DNA of 47,888 nt from Pedosphaera sp. (GTDB lineage: Bacteria > Verrucomicrobiota > Verrucomicrobiia > Limisphaerales > UBA1100): positions 1-47,888 of the forward strand of contig SIAW01000006.1 in the NCBI GenBank assembly GCA_009695465.1, read 5' to 3'. The translations under genes were made by a program, and so were the position numbers. How positions within the stretch are numbered: the first letter of the stretch is position 1; each line of letters begins with the position of its first letter. Positions 17,301-29,014 of this stretch are shown here, in pieces. The notes beneath the pieces were generated by a model. It made no database searches and was not told the DNA's origin. It saw only the letters and a program-made list of their open reading frames with translations.

Positions 17301-19469
17301 TTACTTGGGCGGCAGATAGTATTTGCGCGCGTACTCCTGCACCATGCGCCAGGTGGTGAACTGAGCCGTCATGGTGGCGATGGAGCGGCGCACGCGGCGC
17401 AGCCATTGGCGCGGGATGCCGTGGGCGTCGCGGTTGTAAAAGGCGGGGATGATCTCCTCCGAGAGCGTGCGAAAAAGATGGTCGCTGTCGCTGCGATCCT
17501 GCTCGTTGACATCGGCCGAGTGCGTGTCGTCGCCAATCGAATATCCATTCTGGCCGTCGTAGCCTTCGCGCCACCAGCCGTCCATGATCGAGAAATTCAG
17601 GCAACCGTGGCAGAGGGTTTTCATGCCGCTGGTGCCGCTGGCTTCCAACGGTCGGCGCGGGTTGTTCAGCCAAACGTCACAGCCAGCCACCAAGTGGCGC
17701 GCGACGTGGATGTCGTAATCCTCAACGAACACCAAGCTGCCTTTCAAGTACGAGTGCTCGCTCAGGTGGATGATTTTTTGGATGAACTTCTTGCCTTCGT
17801 TGTCGGCCGGATGCGCCTTGCCTGCGAAGATGAACTGGACGGGACGCTCCGTGCTATTCACCAGCTTCACCAGATCGTCGAAGCGATCGAAGATCAGCGG
17901 GGCGCGTTTGTAGGTGGCAAAGCGCCGTGCGAAGCCGATGGTCAGCGCGTCCACATTGAGCACCTTGTCGTAGTGCGCCACGTCCGACGGGCTGCCCGTG
18001 GCGGCGTGTACCATGCGCACGCGCGCAAACTCCACCAACTCGCGGCGCAGACGATAGCGCAGCGCCCAGAGTTCCTCGTCGGAAACGAAGTGCTCGTCCT
18101 CGATGCGCTTCCAGAAATCTGGATGATTGATGCGCTCGTAGAACTGGTCGCCGTTGGAAAGTTCGCTGGCCACTTTGCCCAGGTGCCCAACCCAAAACTC
18201 CCGCGCTGGCCCTTTCATCCAACCCAGCAGATGCACGCCGTTGGTGACGTGGCCGATGGGCACTTGGTCCACCGTCTTGCCGGGATAAAGTTTCTGCCAC
18301 ATCTCGCGACTGACTTGCCCGTGCAGTTCGCTGACGCCATTGGCCGCGCGCGAGGCGTTGAGGGCGAGCACCGTCATGCAGAAGGGACTGTCAACTTGTG
18401 TGCGATCTTCCTGTCCCAACGCCATCATCTCGGTGTGGGAAAGTTTCAGATCTCTTTCCATCCGGCCCAGCGCGTAACTCATCAGCTCGCTGGAAAACCG
18501 GTCGTGCCCCGCGGGCACCGGCGTGTGCGTGGTGAAGATGCACTCCGAACGCGTGGCGGCCAGCGCATCGGCAAAGCGCATGCCCTCGGCCATTTTTTCG
18601 CGCGCCAACTCCAGCGTCAGAAACGCCGCGTGACCTTCGTTCATGTGGAAAACATCCGGCTCGATCCCCAGCTTGCGCAACAGGCGCACGCCGCCGATGC
18701 CCAGCAAGATCTCTTGCAGGATGCGCGTGGTGGTGTCGCCCCCGTACACGCGCAGGGTGAGCGCCCGCGCCTGCGCCGGGTTGACCGGCGCATCGGGGAT
18801 ATTGACCAGATCCGCGTCGAGCAGATAGATGGGGCACCGCCCCACGTTGATGCGCCACGCGCAGAAATTGACCGTGCCGATGGGCAGTTCCACCGAGCAG
18901 ATCACGGGCTTGCCCAGTGAATCGAGCACGAGATCAATCGGCAGTGCGCTCGCCTTCAGCGGCGTGTAGGATTCGGTCTGCCAATTGTCGTGGTTGATGG
19001 TTTGGTGGAAGTAGCCCTCGCGATAGAAAAGCGAAATGCCGACGAACTTGAGTCCCACATCGCTGGCGGCTTTGGCGTGATCGCCGGCCAATACCCCCAG
19101 ACCGCCGGCGGCGATGGGCAGGATTTCGTGCAGGCCAAACTCGGCGGAGAAATAGGCGATCTGGCTATTCGCCAACTCGGGCAGATGGCGCGTGATCCAC
19201 GTGGTGGGCGCGTGCACGTAAGCGTCAAACTCCGCGAGCACGGCACGGACACGACGCGCAAAGTCCGGCTCGAACATGCGCACGCGCAGCTCGGTGTCGC
19301 TCATCTCGTTAAGCACCGCGACAGGGTTGTGATGCTGCGCGTGCCACGTGCGCGGCGACAGCTCCGCAAAGATATCGCGCGCATCCTGATTCCACGTCCA
19401 CCAGATGTTCTGCGCCAGTGTGCGCAGTCCTTTGATCAGTTCCAGCGTCTCCGCAGCATGAGTGTGCAT
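17301..19469 (-). CDS. glgP: Alpha-glucan (glycogen) phosphorylase
   Basis: Phosphorolysis of alpha-1,4-glucans to glucose 1-phosphate, PLP-dependent. 722 residues from the ATG at 19469; a start at 19520 is open but would add 17 atypical residues. This is the shorter class (TIGR02094 type) with an N-terminal DUF3417-like region (GLRTLAQNIWWTWNQDARDIF). The PLP-lysine region PLEASGTSGMKTLCHG and FHMNEGHAAFLTLELAREKM, IFTTHTPVPAGHDRF are present. It is the first gene of a probable glgP-rlmN-hisH run (56-nt gap to rlmN). No other glycogen gene is nearby. Confidence 0.95.
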   Translation of the reverse strand: MHTHAAETLELIKGLRTLAQNIWWTWNQDARDIFAELSPRTWHAQHHNPVAVLNEMSDTELRVRMFEPDFARRVRAVLAEFDAYVHAPTTWITRHLPELANSQIAYFSAEFGLHEILPIAAGGLGVLAGDHAKAASDVGLKFVGISLFYREGYFHQTINHDNWQTESYTPLKASALPIDLVLDSLGKPVICSVELPIGTVNFCAWRINVGRCPIYLLDADLVNIPDAPVNPAQARALTLRVYGGDTTTRILQEILLGIGGVRLLRKLGIEPDVFHMNEGHAAFLTLELAREKMAEGMRFADALAATRSECIFTTHTPVPAGHDRFSSELMSYALGRMERDLKLSHTEMMALGQEDRTQVDSPFCMTVLALNASRAANGVSELHGQVSREMWQKLYPGKTVDQVPIGHVTNGVHLLGWMKGPAREFWVGHLGKVASELSNGDQFYERINHPDFWKRIEDEHFVSDEELWALRYRLRRELVEFARVRMVHAATGSPSDVAHYDKVLNVDALTIGFARRFATYKRAPLIFDRFDDLVKLVNSTERPVQFIFAGKAHPADNEGKKFIQKIIHLSEHSYLKGSLVFVEDYDIHVARHLVAGCDVWLNNPRRPLEASGTSGMKTLCHGCLNFSIMDGWWREGYDGQNGYSIGDDTHSADVNEQDRSDSDHLFRTLSEEIIPAFYNRDAHGIPRQWLRRVRRSIATMTAQFTTWRMVQEYARKYYLPPK

Positions 19470-19555
19470 AGTTGATTGGGGATTGCGCGCGAACCTAGGG
19501 TGGCCAGCGGCAAATTCCAAGTGGATTTTTTAGCGGCACCCGCTATGCTGCTGGC

Positions 19556-20302
19556 GTGATAACGACGACTGCATGGCGCGGTGCGGCGACGCTGGCTCTG
19601 ATGGCACTAGTGCTCTGCGTGTCGTTGGCTGATGAAAAGGCGCAACCCGCATCGCCCGCCAATCCTGCGCCGCCGGAGATCAAAGAGATTCGCCCCGGCA
19701 TTTTCCTAGCCGGCAAAGTGACGATTGATAAAAAGCAGCGCTCCATTTCCATCCCGGTTTTCATCAACATGCACGCGGGGCCGATGGAATACATCGTCGT
19801 CACGCCGCGCGGTAAAACCCACGAGAGCCTGCTGCGCACGGACGCCGAGCCGCTGCACATCCAGATCGCCTTGCTGCTGCTCGACGCCAAAGGCGCGCAA
19901 GGCAAGCCCGTGCCCGAGGATCCGCGACTGCCCATTCCCGGCGAGTCCGTCACGGTTGAACTGCAATGGACGGAGAGCGGCAAAGACAAGAGCGCGCCCA
20001 TCGAGCAATTCGTCCGCGACGGCCGCACCAAAGAGGCGATGAAACGCGGGCCGTTCACGTACAATGGCTCGATCGTTTTTGACGGCGCATTCCTCGCGCA
20101 GCGCGATGGTTCCGTCATCTCGCTGATCACCGATCAGACCGCGCTCATCAACAACCCGAGATTGGGCCGCGAGGATGACGAGAATTGGTCGCCCATCAAA
20201 ACGGGCCTGCCGGCACTGGACAGCGCGGCAACGCTCGTCATCCGCTTGCCTGCAACCAAGCCCGTACCGTCGCCCAAAAACAAACCGACCAGCGAGAAAT
20301 AG
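19556..20302 (+). CDS. YdjY-domain exported protein
   Basis: 248 residues from a GTG at 19556; the first in-frame ATG lies inside the signal peptide, which supports the GTG. The signal segment is ATLALMALVLCVSLA. The core MEYIVVTPRGKTHESLLRTD followed by HIQIALLLLDAKG matches the YdjY domain seen in planctomycete and verrucomicrobial secreted proteins, a domain of unknown function. The C-terminus is Pro/Lys-rich and low in complexity. It lies 24 nt before the squalene-cyclase-repeat gene and likely shares its transcript. The 86-nt gap to glgP (19470-19555) holds divergent starts but no obvious promoter consensus. Confidence 0.75.
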   Translation: MITTTAWRGAATLALMALVLCVSLADEKAQPASPANPAPPEIKEIRPGIFLAGKVTIDKKQRSISIPVFINMHAGPMEYIVVTPRGKTHESLLRTDAEPLHIQIALLLLDAKGAQGKPVPEDPRLPIPGESVTVELQWTESGKDKSAPIEQFVRDGRTKEAMKRGPFTYNGSIVFDGAFLAQRDGSVISLITDQTALINNPRLGREDDENWSPIKTGLPALDSAATLVIRLPATKPVPSPKNKPTSEK

Positions 20303-20326
20303 TTCGCCGTCCAACTGACATACTGT

Positions 20327-21481
20327 ATGAGAACGACCGCACTCCTGCTGACACTCTTACTCCTCACGCCGCTGGCATCGCACGCCCAAGCTGCGGGCGA
20401 TCCGGACTTGTCGTTCCAGCACGAGATTCAGCGCTCGATCAACAAAGGGTTGTCGTGGCTGGAGAAAAACCAAGACCCGGGCGGCTACTGGCTCAACCCC
20501 GATTTCCCCGCAGTGACGGCACTGGCCTTGCTTGCGCAGCAAAGCAATCCGGGCGCGCCCAAAGCGCAGCCGGCGTGGGCCAAGGCGGGCTACGCGTTCC
20601 TTTTGAAGAATGTCCAGAAAGACGGCAGCATCCACGCGGGCAAAGGGCTGGCCAATTACAACACGGCCATCGCGATGATGGCGTTGCTGGCGGCCAATGA
20701 TCCGCAGTACACGCCCGCCATCAAGAATGCGCGCGCGTATCTGGTGAAGGAGCAGTGGGACTTGGACAAAAAGGGTGAGACGGACAACCCGCTCGACGGC
20801 GGTATCGGCTACGGCAAGACCTATCCGCATTCGGATTTGAACAATACGTTGACGGCGTTGGAGGCGATCTATTACAGCCGCCATCTCATCGCCGATTCGC
20901 CCGACACGAAAGACCTGAACTGGGCCGCGGCCATCCAGTTCATCCAGAATTGCCAGAACCTTCCCAGTCACAATAAACATCCGTGGGCCAGCGCGGAGGC
21001 GTCGCAGAAAGGCGGCTTCATCTATTTCCCCGGACACAGCATGGCCGGCGAAGTGGTGGACTCCAAGAGCGGCCGCAAGTCGCTGCGCAGTTACGGCTCC
21101 ATCAGCTACGCGGGTTTGCTGAGCTATTCCTATGCGCAATTGAAGAAGGACGACCCGCGCATCCAAGCCGTGACGAAATGGCTGGGCGACAATTACACGC
21201 TCGAAGAAAATCCCGGCGTCGGCGCGCAGGGCATCTACTACTACTACTATCTCATGGCCAAGGCGCTGAGCATCCAGGGCACCGACGACGTGGTGCTGGC
21301 CAGCGGCAAGAAGGTCAATTGGCGGCGCGAACTCTCCATGCAGTTGATGAAGCTGCAGAAGGACGATGGCTCGTGGCAGAATGAAAATCCGCGCTGGATG
21401 GAAAAAGAAAAGGCGCTGGTCACCGCCTACAGCATCATCGCATTGAACTATATCCACCGCGGCCGCGGGGTTGGCCGGTGA
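20327..21481 (+). CDS. Exported prenyltransferase/squalene-cyclase-repeat protein
   Basis: 384 residues with a signal peptide (MRTTALLLTLLLLTPLASHA). The chain is an alpha-alpha barrel of repeats of the prenyltransferase/squalene oxidase fold: INKGLSWLEKNQDPGGYW, YAFLLKNVQKDGSIHAGKGL, NTLTALEAIYYSRHL, and a C-terminal LMKLQKDDGSWQNENPRWME. The acidic DxDD catalytic motif of true cyclases is not evident, and these exported relatives are usually of unknown function. It overlaps the next gene by four bases (GTGA), so the two are probably co-translated. Confidence 0.85.
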   Translation: MRTTALLLTLLLLTPLASHAQAAGDPDLSFQHEIQRSINKGLSWLEKNQDPGGYWLNPDFPAVTALALLAQQSNPGAPKAQPAWAKAGYAFLLKNVQKDGSIHAGKGLANYNTAIAMMALLAANDPQYTPAIKNARAYLVKEQWDLDKKGETDNPLDGGIGYGKTYPHSDLNNTLTALEAIYYSRHLIADSPDTKDLNWAAAIQFIQNCQNLPSHNKHPWASAEASQKGGFIYFPGHSMAGEVVDSKSGRKSLRSYGSISYAGLLSYSYAQLKKDDPRIQAVTKWLGDNYTLEENPGVGAQGIYYYYYLMAKALSIQGTDDVVLASGKKVNWRRELSMQLMKLQKDDGSWQNENPRWMEKEKALVTAYSIIALNYIHRGRGVGR

Positions 21482-22404
21482 GCGTCGAAACAGCAGTCCG
21501 CACCCGCTACGCCACCGCCGCGCAGACGCCAGAGCCTGCCCTCTGCTGCGCCGTCAGCTATCCGGCACAATTGCTCGCCGCCATTCCCCGCGAGGTCATT
21601 GACTGCGATTACGGCTGCGGCGACCCCAGTCGCTACTTGAAGCCCGGCGAGACAGTGCTGGATTTGGGATGCGGTGCCGGAAAGATTTGCTTCATCGCCT
21701 CGCAGGTCGTCGGGCCTGCGGGTCGCGTCATCGGCGTGGACATGTCCGATGAGATGCTGGCCGTGGCGCGCCGCAACGCGCCGCATGTTGCCCAAAACAT
21801 CGGCTACGCCAACACCACCTTTCGCAAAGGACGAATTCAAGATCTGGCGCTGGACCTTGACGCGCTGGACGCCGCACTGACTGCGCAGCCCATCGCGGGC
21901 TTGCAAGGCTACCTGCGCGCGGAGCAGATCGCTGCGCAGTTGCGCGCCGAGCAGCCATTGGTTGCTGACGCGTCCGTGGATGTCGTCGTCTCCAATTGCG
22001 TGTTGAACTTGGTGGAGCCGACCGCCAAGCGGACGTTGTTTGCCGAGCTGCACCGCGTGCTCAAGCCCGGCGGGCGCGCGGTCATCTCCGACATTGTCAG
22101 CAGCCACGACGTGCCGCAGGCACTGCAGCGGGATCCCGAACTGTGGAGCGGCTGCATCTCCGGCGCATTCCGCGAAGACCTTTTCCTGCGCGCATTCGCC
22201 GACGCCGGCTTTGCGCCCGTGCGCATCCTCAAACGGGAAGCGACCCCGTGGCGCGTGGTGGGCGGGATTGAATTTCGCGCGCTGACTGTGGAGGCTGAAA
22301 AACCAGCGGCGGCGCGCAAACCTGCAGAGCTGCGGCCGCCGATATTTCTTCAGTCGCCCATTGCAGTCCAACCCGAAGGTGGTTGCTGCAACGGCAATTG
22401 CTGA
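21478..22404 (+). CDS. ArsM-like SAM methyltransferase with Cys-rich tail
   Basis: 308 residues from a GTG at 21478 that overlaps the previous stop. The SAM motif I is VLDLGCGAGKICFIAS (about 60-75); SNCVLNLVEPTAKRTLFAEL and AVISDIVSSHDVPQAL follow the arsenite-methyltransferase-related family. Cysteines that could bind a soft metal(loid) are conserved in place: Cys23-Cys24 (ALCCAVSYP), Cys43 and Cys47 (DCDYGCGDP), Cys165-region (SNCVL) and SGCISGAF. The chain ends in GGCCNGNC, a second potential thiol site. It is cytoplasmic. The true substrate could be arsenite or another metabolite; no other ars gene is near. The stop lies 9 nt from the convergent gyrA stop. Confidence 0.8.
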   Translation: MSVETAVRTRYATAAQTPEPALCCAVSYPAQLLAAIPREVIDCDYGCGDPSRYLKPGETVLDLGCGAGKICFIASQVVGPAGRVIGVDMSDEMLAVARRNAPHVAQNIGYANTTFRKGRIQDLALDLDALDAALTAQPIAGLQGYLRAEQIAAQLRAEQPLVADASVDVVVSNCVLNLVEPTAKRTLFAELHRVLKPGGRAVISDIVSSHDVPQALQRDPELWSGCISGAFREDLFLRAFADAGFAPVRILKREATPWRVVGGIEFRALTVEAEKPAAARKPAELRPPIFLQSPIAVQPEGGCCNGNC

Positions 22405-22413
22405 TCCGGTTGA

Positions 22414-25044
22414 TTACACTTCGGGCGCGGCTTCCTCGCCGCTCTCGTTCTCGTCCTCGGAGATCACCGGTGCGATGTCCTGCAGCCGGTCGCCTGCGTC
22501 CAGATTGACCAATCGCACGCCCTGCGTGTTGCGGCCGGCCTTGCGGATGCCCACCACGGAGGTGCGCACCATCTGCCCGCCCACGGTGATCAACATGATG
22601 TCATCCTGCTCAGTCACCGTGAGCGCACCGATAACCTTGCCGGTCTTCTGCGTGGTCTTCATGGTGATAATGCCTTTGCCGCCGCGCGACTGCACGCGGT
22701 ACTCATCGAAGTCCGTGCGTTTGCCCACGCCATTCTCACCGGCCACGAGCAAGGTGGAGTTCGCATCGGTGATGGCCAACGCGACGACATGGTCCTCCTT
22801 CTCCAAGCGAATGCCGCGCACACCGGCGGCGTTGCGGCCCATGTTGCGCACGTCCTCCTCGTGGAAACGGATGCTCATGCCCGCGGAGGTGATAATCACC
22901 ACGTCGTTCTGGCCATTGGTGAGCTTGGCTTCAATCAAGAGATCGCCCGGATCAATGCTGATGGCCACAATGCCGCCACGGCGCACGTTGCCGAAATTTT
23001 CCAGTGCCGTCTTTTTGACCGTGCCATCGCGCGTCGCAAAAAAGAGGAACTGCGGCTGCTGCCAGGTTTGATCCTCCTTGTTCGGGCCAACGACCGACAG
23101 CACGCGGATGAGCGCGGCAATCTTCTCGCCGTGTTTAAGCTCCAGCAAATTGGCGATGCTGCGGCCTTTGGAGGCGCGCCCCATGTCCGTCACTTCGTGG
23201 ACGCGCTCCACATACACGCGCCCGGTGTTGGTGAAGAACATCAGGTAATCGTGCGTGCTGGCGGTGAAGAGGTGCTGGATGAAATCGCCCTGCTCCGTCT
23301 CCGTCTGCGCCTTGCGCGTGGACATGCCGATGACGCCCTTACCGCCGCGCCGCTGCGCGCGGTACGAGTTGAGATTGGTGCGCTTGATCAGACCGCTGTG
23401 CGTGAGCGTGATGATGACGGCCTCGTTGGCGATGAGATCCTCGATGGACATCTCGCCTTCGTCCGGCGCCAATTGTGTCATTCGCGGCGTGGCGTGCTTC
23501 TGCTTGATGACCTGCAGCTCGTCTTTGATGATCTGCAACACGCGATTTTCCTTGGCCAGAATATCGAGCAGATCCTTGATGACGCCCACCAGCGCGCCGT
23601 ACTCGGTCTTGATCTTGTCCTGCTCCAGTCCCGTCAACTGGTAGAGACGCAACTCGAGGATTGCGTTGGTCTGCGTCTCGCTGAATTCGTACCGGCCATT
23701 TTTGAGGCGCGCCTCGCTGCGAATGAGGATGCCCAGCTTCTCGACTTGCGCGCGCGTGAAATCAAAGGCCATCAACTTCACCTTGGCCTCGTCGCGATTG
23801 GCAGACTGGCGGATGATGCGGATGAATTCATCGAGCCGGCTCAACGCGATGAGATAACCTTCCAGCACCTCGGCGCGTTCCTCAGCCTTGGCCAACTCGA
23901 ACTTCGTGCGCCGAATAATCACCTCGCGCCGGTGCTCGATGTAAACGTTGATCAGCTCTTTGAGACCCAGCGTCTTTGGGCGGCCATGATCAATCGCCAG
24001 CATGTTGACGCTGAAACTGGTCTCCAGCGACGTGTGCTTGTAGAGATTATTGATGAGCACCTTGGCCACCGCGTCGCGCTTCAACTCGATCACCACGCGC
24101 GTATTCTCGTCGGACTCATCGCGCACCGCAGTGATCTCCGGGAGCACCTTTTCATTGGCCAACTCCGCAATGCGCGACACCAGCACGGCGCGGTTGACGT
24201 TGTAAGGGATCTCCGTGATGACAATCTGATCCTTGCCGTTCTTCATCTGCTCCACGCCAAGCTTGCCGCGTACTTTCATCGAGCCGCGCCCCGTCTCGAA
24301 ATACTGTGTGATCGGCGCCAGCCCGCACACCGTGCAGCCGGTGGGAAAGTCCGGCCCTTTGATGTGCTTCATCAACTGCTTGACGGTGATTCCCGGACTA
24401 TCAATCTGCGCGCAGATGCCTTCGATAATCTCGCCCAGATTATGCGGCGGGATATTCGTGGCCATACCGACGGCGATGCCCGTGCCGCCGTTGACCAGTA
24501 GATTGGGGAACGCGGCGGGGAACACCGTGGGCTCATGCAGACGCTCGTCGTAGTTGGGCACCCAATCCACGGTGCCCTTCTCCATGTCCTGCATCAACGC
24601 GCTGCCCAAGTGCGTCAGGCGCGCCTCGGTATAACGCATCGCGGCGGGCGGATCGCCTTCCACACTGCCGAAATTGCCTTGGCCTTCGATGAGCGTCTCC
24701 CGCATGGACCACGACTGCGCCATGTTGGCGAGCGTCGGATAGATGACGGCCTCGCCGTGCGGGTGATAGTTACCGCTGGTGTCACCGCAGATCTTCGCGC
24801 ACTTGTACGGCTTGCGCCCCGGGAAAAGTGAAAGCTCGTGCATCGCAAAGAGGATGCGGCGCTGAGAGGGCTTGAGTCCGTCGCGCGCATCGGGCAATGC
24901 GCGGGAGATGATGACGGACATCGAGTAATCCAGAAACGAGTTTTTGATCTCGTCGGCGACATTGACCGCCTCCACGTGTTCGCCCGCGGCGAACAGCGGG
25001 GTGCTCTTAATCGGCAAATCGTCCTTCTTATTCTTATTGTCCAT
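22414..25044 (-). CDS. gyrA: DNA gyrase subunit A
   Basis: Breakage-reunion subunit of gyrase (A2B2), introduces negative supercoils. 876 residues. The active tyrosine is Tyr138 in AAMRYTEARL. The GyrA box QRRGGKG, which distinguishes GyrA from ParC, is present (YRAQRRGGKGVIGM), and the C-terminal beta-pinwheel repeats follow. The quinolone region reads YHPHGEAVIYPTL: the positions of E. coli Asp82, Ser83 and Asp87 are Glu98, Ala99 and Pro103. The C-terminus is acidic (SEDENESGEEAAPEV). It lies 15 nt downstream of gyrB in one operon. Confidence 0.97.
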   Translation of the reverse strand: MDNKNKKDDLPIKSTPLFAAGEHVEAVNVADEIKNSFLDYSMSVIISRALPDARDGLKPSQRRILFAMHELSLFPGRKPYKCAKICGDTSGNYHPHGEAVIYPTLANMAQSWSMRETLIEGQGNFGSVEGDPPAAMRYTEARLTHLGSALMQDMEKGTVDWVPNYDERLHEPTVFPAAFPNLLVNGGTGIAVGMATNIPPHNLGEIIEGICAQIDSPGITVKQLMKHIKGPDFPTGCTVCGLAPITQYFETGRGSMKVRGKLGVEQMKNGKDQIVITEIPYNVNRAVLVSRIAELANEKVLPEITAVRDESDENTRVVIELKRDAVAKVLINNLYKHTSLETSFSVNMLAIDHGRPKTLGLKELINVYIEHRREVIIRRTKFELAKAEERAEVLEGYLIALSRLDEFIRIIRQSANRDEAKVKLMAFDFTRAQVEKLGILIRSEARLKNGRYEFSETQTNAILELRLYQLTGLEQDKIKTEYGALVGVIKDLLDILAKENRVLQIIKDELQVIKQKHATPRMTQLAPDEGEMSIEDLIANEAVIITLTHSGLIKRTNLNSYRAQRRGGKGVIGMSTRKAQTETEQGDFIQHLFTASTHDYLMFFTNTGRVYVERVHEVTDMGRASKGRSIANLLELKHGEKIAALIRVLSVVGPNKEDQTWQQPQFLFFATRDGTVKKTALENFGNVRRGGIVAISIDPGDLLIEAKLTNGQNDVVIITSAGMSIRFHEEDVRNMGRNAAGVRGIRLEKEDHVVALAITDANSTLLVAGENGVGKRTDFDEYRVQSRGGKGIITMKTTQKTGKVIGALTVTEQDDIMLITVGGQMVRTSVVGIRKAGRNTQGVRLVNLDAGDRLQDIAPVISEDENESGEEAAPEV

Positions 25045-25059
25045 TGCGTGCGGGAGAAA

Positions 25060-27555
<2,496 letters not shown>

Positions 27556-27585
27556 TCATTCGCGCAACGATGCGCAAATGCAAAA

Positions 27586-27618
27586 GCAACGGCCACCATT
27601 GTACAATGCCACCGTTGC
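27586..27618. promoter_or_regulatory. Nested palindrome in the gyrB upstream region
   Basis: A perfect 12-bp palindrome CATTGTACAATG (27597-27608) is flanked by outer arms GCAACGG (27586-27592) and CCGTTGC (27612-27618). On the minus strand the palindrome contains TACAAT, a fair -10 hexamer, 67 nt before the gyrB ATG; the -35 match is poor. It may be an operator over the gyrB promoter or a hairpin in the leader RNA. What it binds is unknown. Confidence 0.45.
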
Positions 27619-27731
27619 TGCGCCAGTTATTTCATCCCCCGCAGCACTTGCGAGCCACAAAATATAGGCGGCTCACGCGACGTTGCCCACTACATATTGG
27701 GCCTGTGAGTAACTCGCCACTCGGATTGGAA

Positions 27732-27762
27732 ACAAAAAATCGCCCCGCAGGGCGATTTTCAA
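27732..27762 (-). terminator. Terminator after the anti-sigma factor gene
   Basis: Perfect 10-bp stem AAAATCGCCC / GGGCGATTTT (27736-27745 and 27750-27759) with loop CGCA. On the minus strand it ends in TTTTTTG and lies about 24 nt past the stop of the anti-sigma gene, closing the smc/trxB/hisB/sigma run ahead of gyrB. Confidence 0.85.
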
Positions 27763-27783
27763 AAGGGCTGTTTGAATCTCAGA

Positions 27784-28356
27784 TTACCGATCCGGATTCT
27801 CGATGGAAGGCGCATTCCGCAAATCGTCTTGCGGAATCTGCGGCGCCGTCGGATTGGCCCCGCCATTGAGTTGAAGGCTGGACACATTAATCTTTTCAGG
27901 GCCTGCCTCATTTTCAGCACTGGCCGTCGGCGCTTCAGTAATAGCGGCGGGCGCCGGTGCTGGCCGATTATGTTTCGGTGCCGGAATGTTCACTGTAGAA
28001 CCTTCCCACTCCGGGCCGACCGTCAAAATTGCGGCAATCAGCATTGCCAAACCACCCGCCGGCACAAGCCATTGGCGGCACCATTCCCGCCACAACGTCA
28101 CTGCAGCAGGCATTTGGGCGTCTTCATGGCGCAGCTCAATCCCGCGCTGAATCGTTGAAAAATAGAACTCCCGCGTCTCTGGCACGAGGCGCACGACTTC
28201 GCTTCCCGCCATCGCCCCATGCAATGCGCGCAGGGAATCCGCCGTTGCTTTGGCTTCGGGATGGGTCGCGACGTACGCCGCCATCACTGCGGCTTCTTTG
28301 GTGGAAAGTTCCCCGTCCACCCACGCCTGAATCTTCATCTGTATCTCGTCGTTCAT
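27784..28356 (-). CDS. Probable anti-sigma factor (single membrane span)
   Basis: 190 residues. The N-terminal part (MNDEIQMKIQAWVDGELSTKE) resembles the short helical sigma-binding domain of anti-sigma factors, here without an HxxxCxxC zinc motif. A membrane helix spans about residues 96-114 (WLVPAGGLAMLIAAILTVG). The remainder is a Pro/Ala-rich extracytoplasmic tail ending in a polar segment. It starts 25 nt after the sigma factor stop, the classic sigma/anti-sigma arrangement. The role is inferred from topology and position. The signal it senses cannot be told from the sequence. Confidence 0.7.
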   Translation of the reverse strand: MNDEIQMKIQAWVDGELSTKEAAVMAAYVATHPEAKATADSLRALHGAMAGSEVVRLVPETREFYFSTIQRGIELRHEDAQMPAAVTLWREWCRQWLVPAGGLAMLIAAILTVGPEWEGSTVNIPAPKHNRPAPAPAAITEAPTASAENEAGPEKINVSSLQLNGGANPTAPQIPQDDLRNAPSIENPDR

Positions 28357-28381
28357 CTGTGCCTCGAACTAGTAACTTGAC

Positions 28382-28981
28382 CTAACTCCGCTTGGACTTA
28401 TTCAACGCAGTTAACAAAGATGCTAACCGCCGCCTCGCGTAAAATAGCCGGCTCATCACCGTGCCGATGGAGCAGTGCATCGCCTTGGCGATTTCCTTGT
28501 ACTCCAACCCTTCGTACTCGTGCATGATCAGCACGGTGCGATGTTCGTAACTCAGCTTGGCCATGCCGCGATCAATCTCCGCGAGCAGCTCCTCGCGCTC
28601 CATGCCCGCCGTCGGATTGATGATCACCATCGGCATCCGCCGCTCCACGCTGCCCGAATCTTCCTCCATCTGCTGCAGCGAGTCGGTCTGTTGCCGCTGT
28701 TTTTTGCGGAGAAAATCCAGGCACAGGTTGATGACAATCCGCGTCATCCACGTGGTGAAACTCGCATCCCTCTTGAACTGCTTCAGGCGCTGCCAACCTT
28801 TGATCCACGCCTCTTGGGAAATATCCATCGCCTCGTCTTCATTGCGCAGCATGCTGAAGGCGCGCGCATAAATCTTGTCGCGATGGCGGAAGACCAGCTC
28901 CTCGTACGGGCCGGTGTTTCCGTTCTGTGCCGAACGCACCAGCACATCGTCGATTGCAGTTTTTGGATCCAAACGAGACAT
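28382..28981 (-). CDS. ECF-type RNA polymerase sigma factor
   Basis: 199 residues from the ATG at 28981. The frame also opens at a TTG at 29011, but the ATG gives a standard N-terminus (MSRLDPKTAIDDVLVRSAQN). Sigma region 2 is visible as YEELVFRHRDKIYARAFSML followed by DAMDISQEAWIKGWQRL-like sequence. Region 4 is the helix-turn-helix LSYEHRTVLIMHEYEGLEYKEIA with SIGTVMSRLFYARRRL. The linker (about 95-130) is longer than in many ECF factors. It is 33 nt downstream of hisB and followed by its probable anti-sigma partner, so it appears to be transcribed with trxB and hisB. Confidence 0.93.
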   Translation of the reverse strand: MSRLDPKTAIDDVLVRSAQNGNTGPYEELVFRHRDKIYARAFSMLRNEDEAMDISQEAWIKGWQRLKQFKRDASFTTWMTRIVINLCLDFLRKKQRQQTDSLQQMEEDSGSVERRMPMVIINPTAGMEREELLAEIDRGMAKLSYEHRTVLIMHEYEGLEYKEIAKAMHCSIGTVMSRLFYARRRLASLLTALNKSKRS

Positions 28982-29014
28982 GTCAGACGGGGGCAACGCC
29001 GGTGCATTCAACCG

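Noticed and set aside
22789-24501. 570-codon plus-strand frame opposite gyrA
   Set aside because: Antisense of a clear gyrA; no family features.
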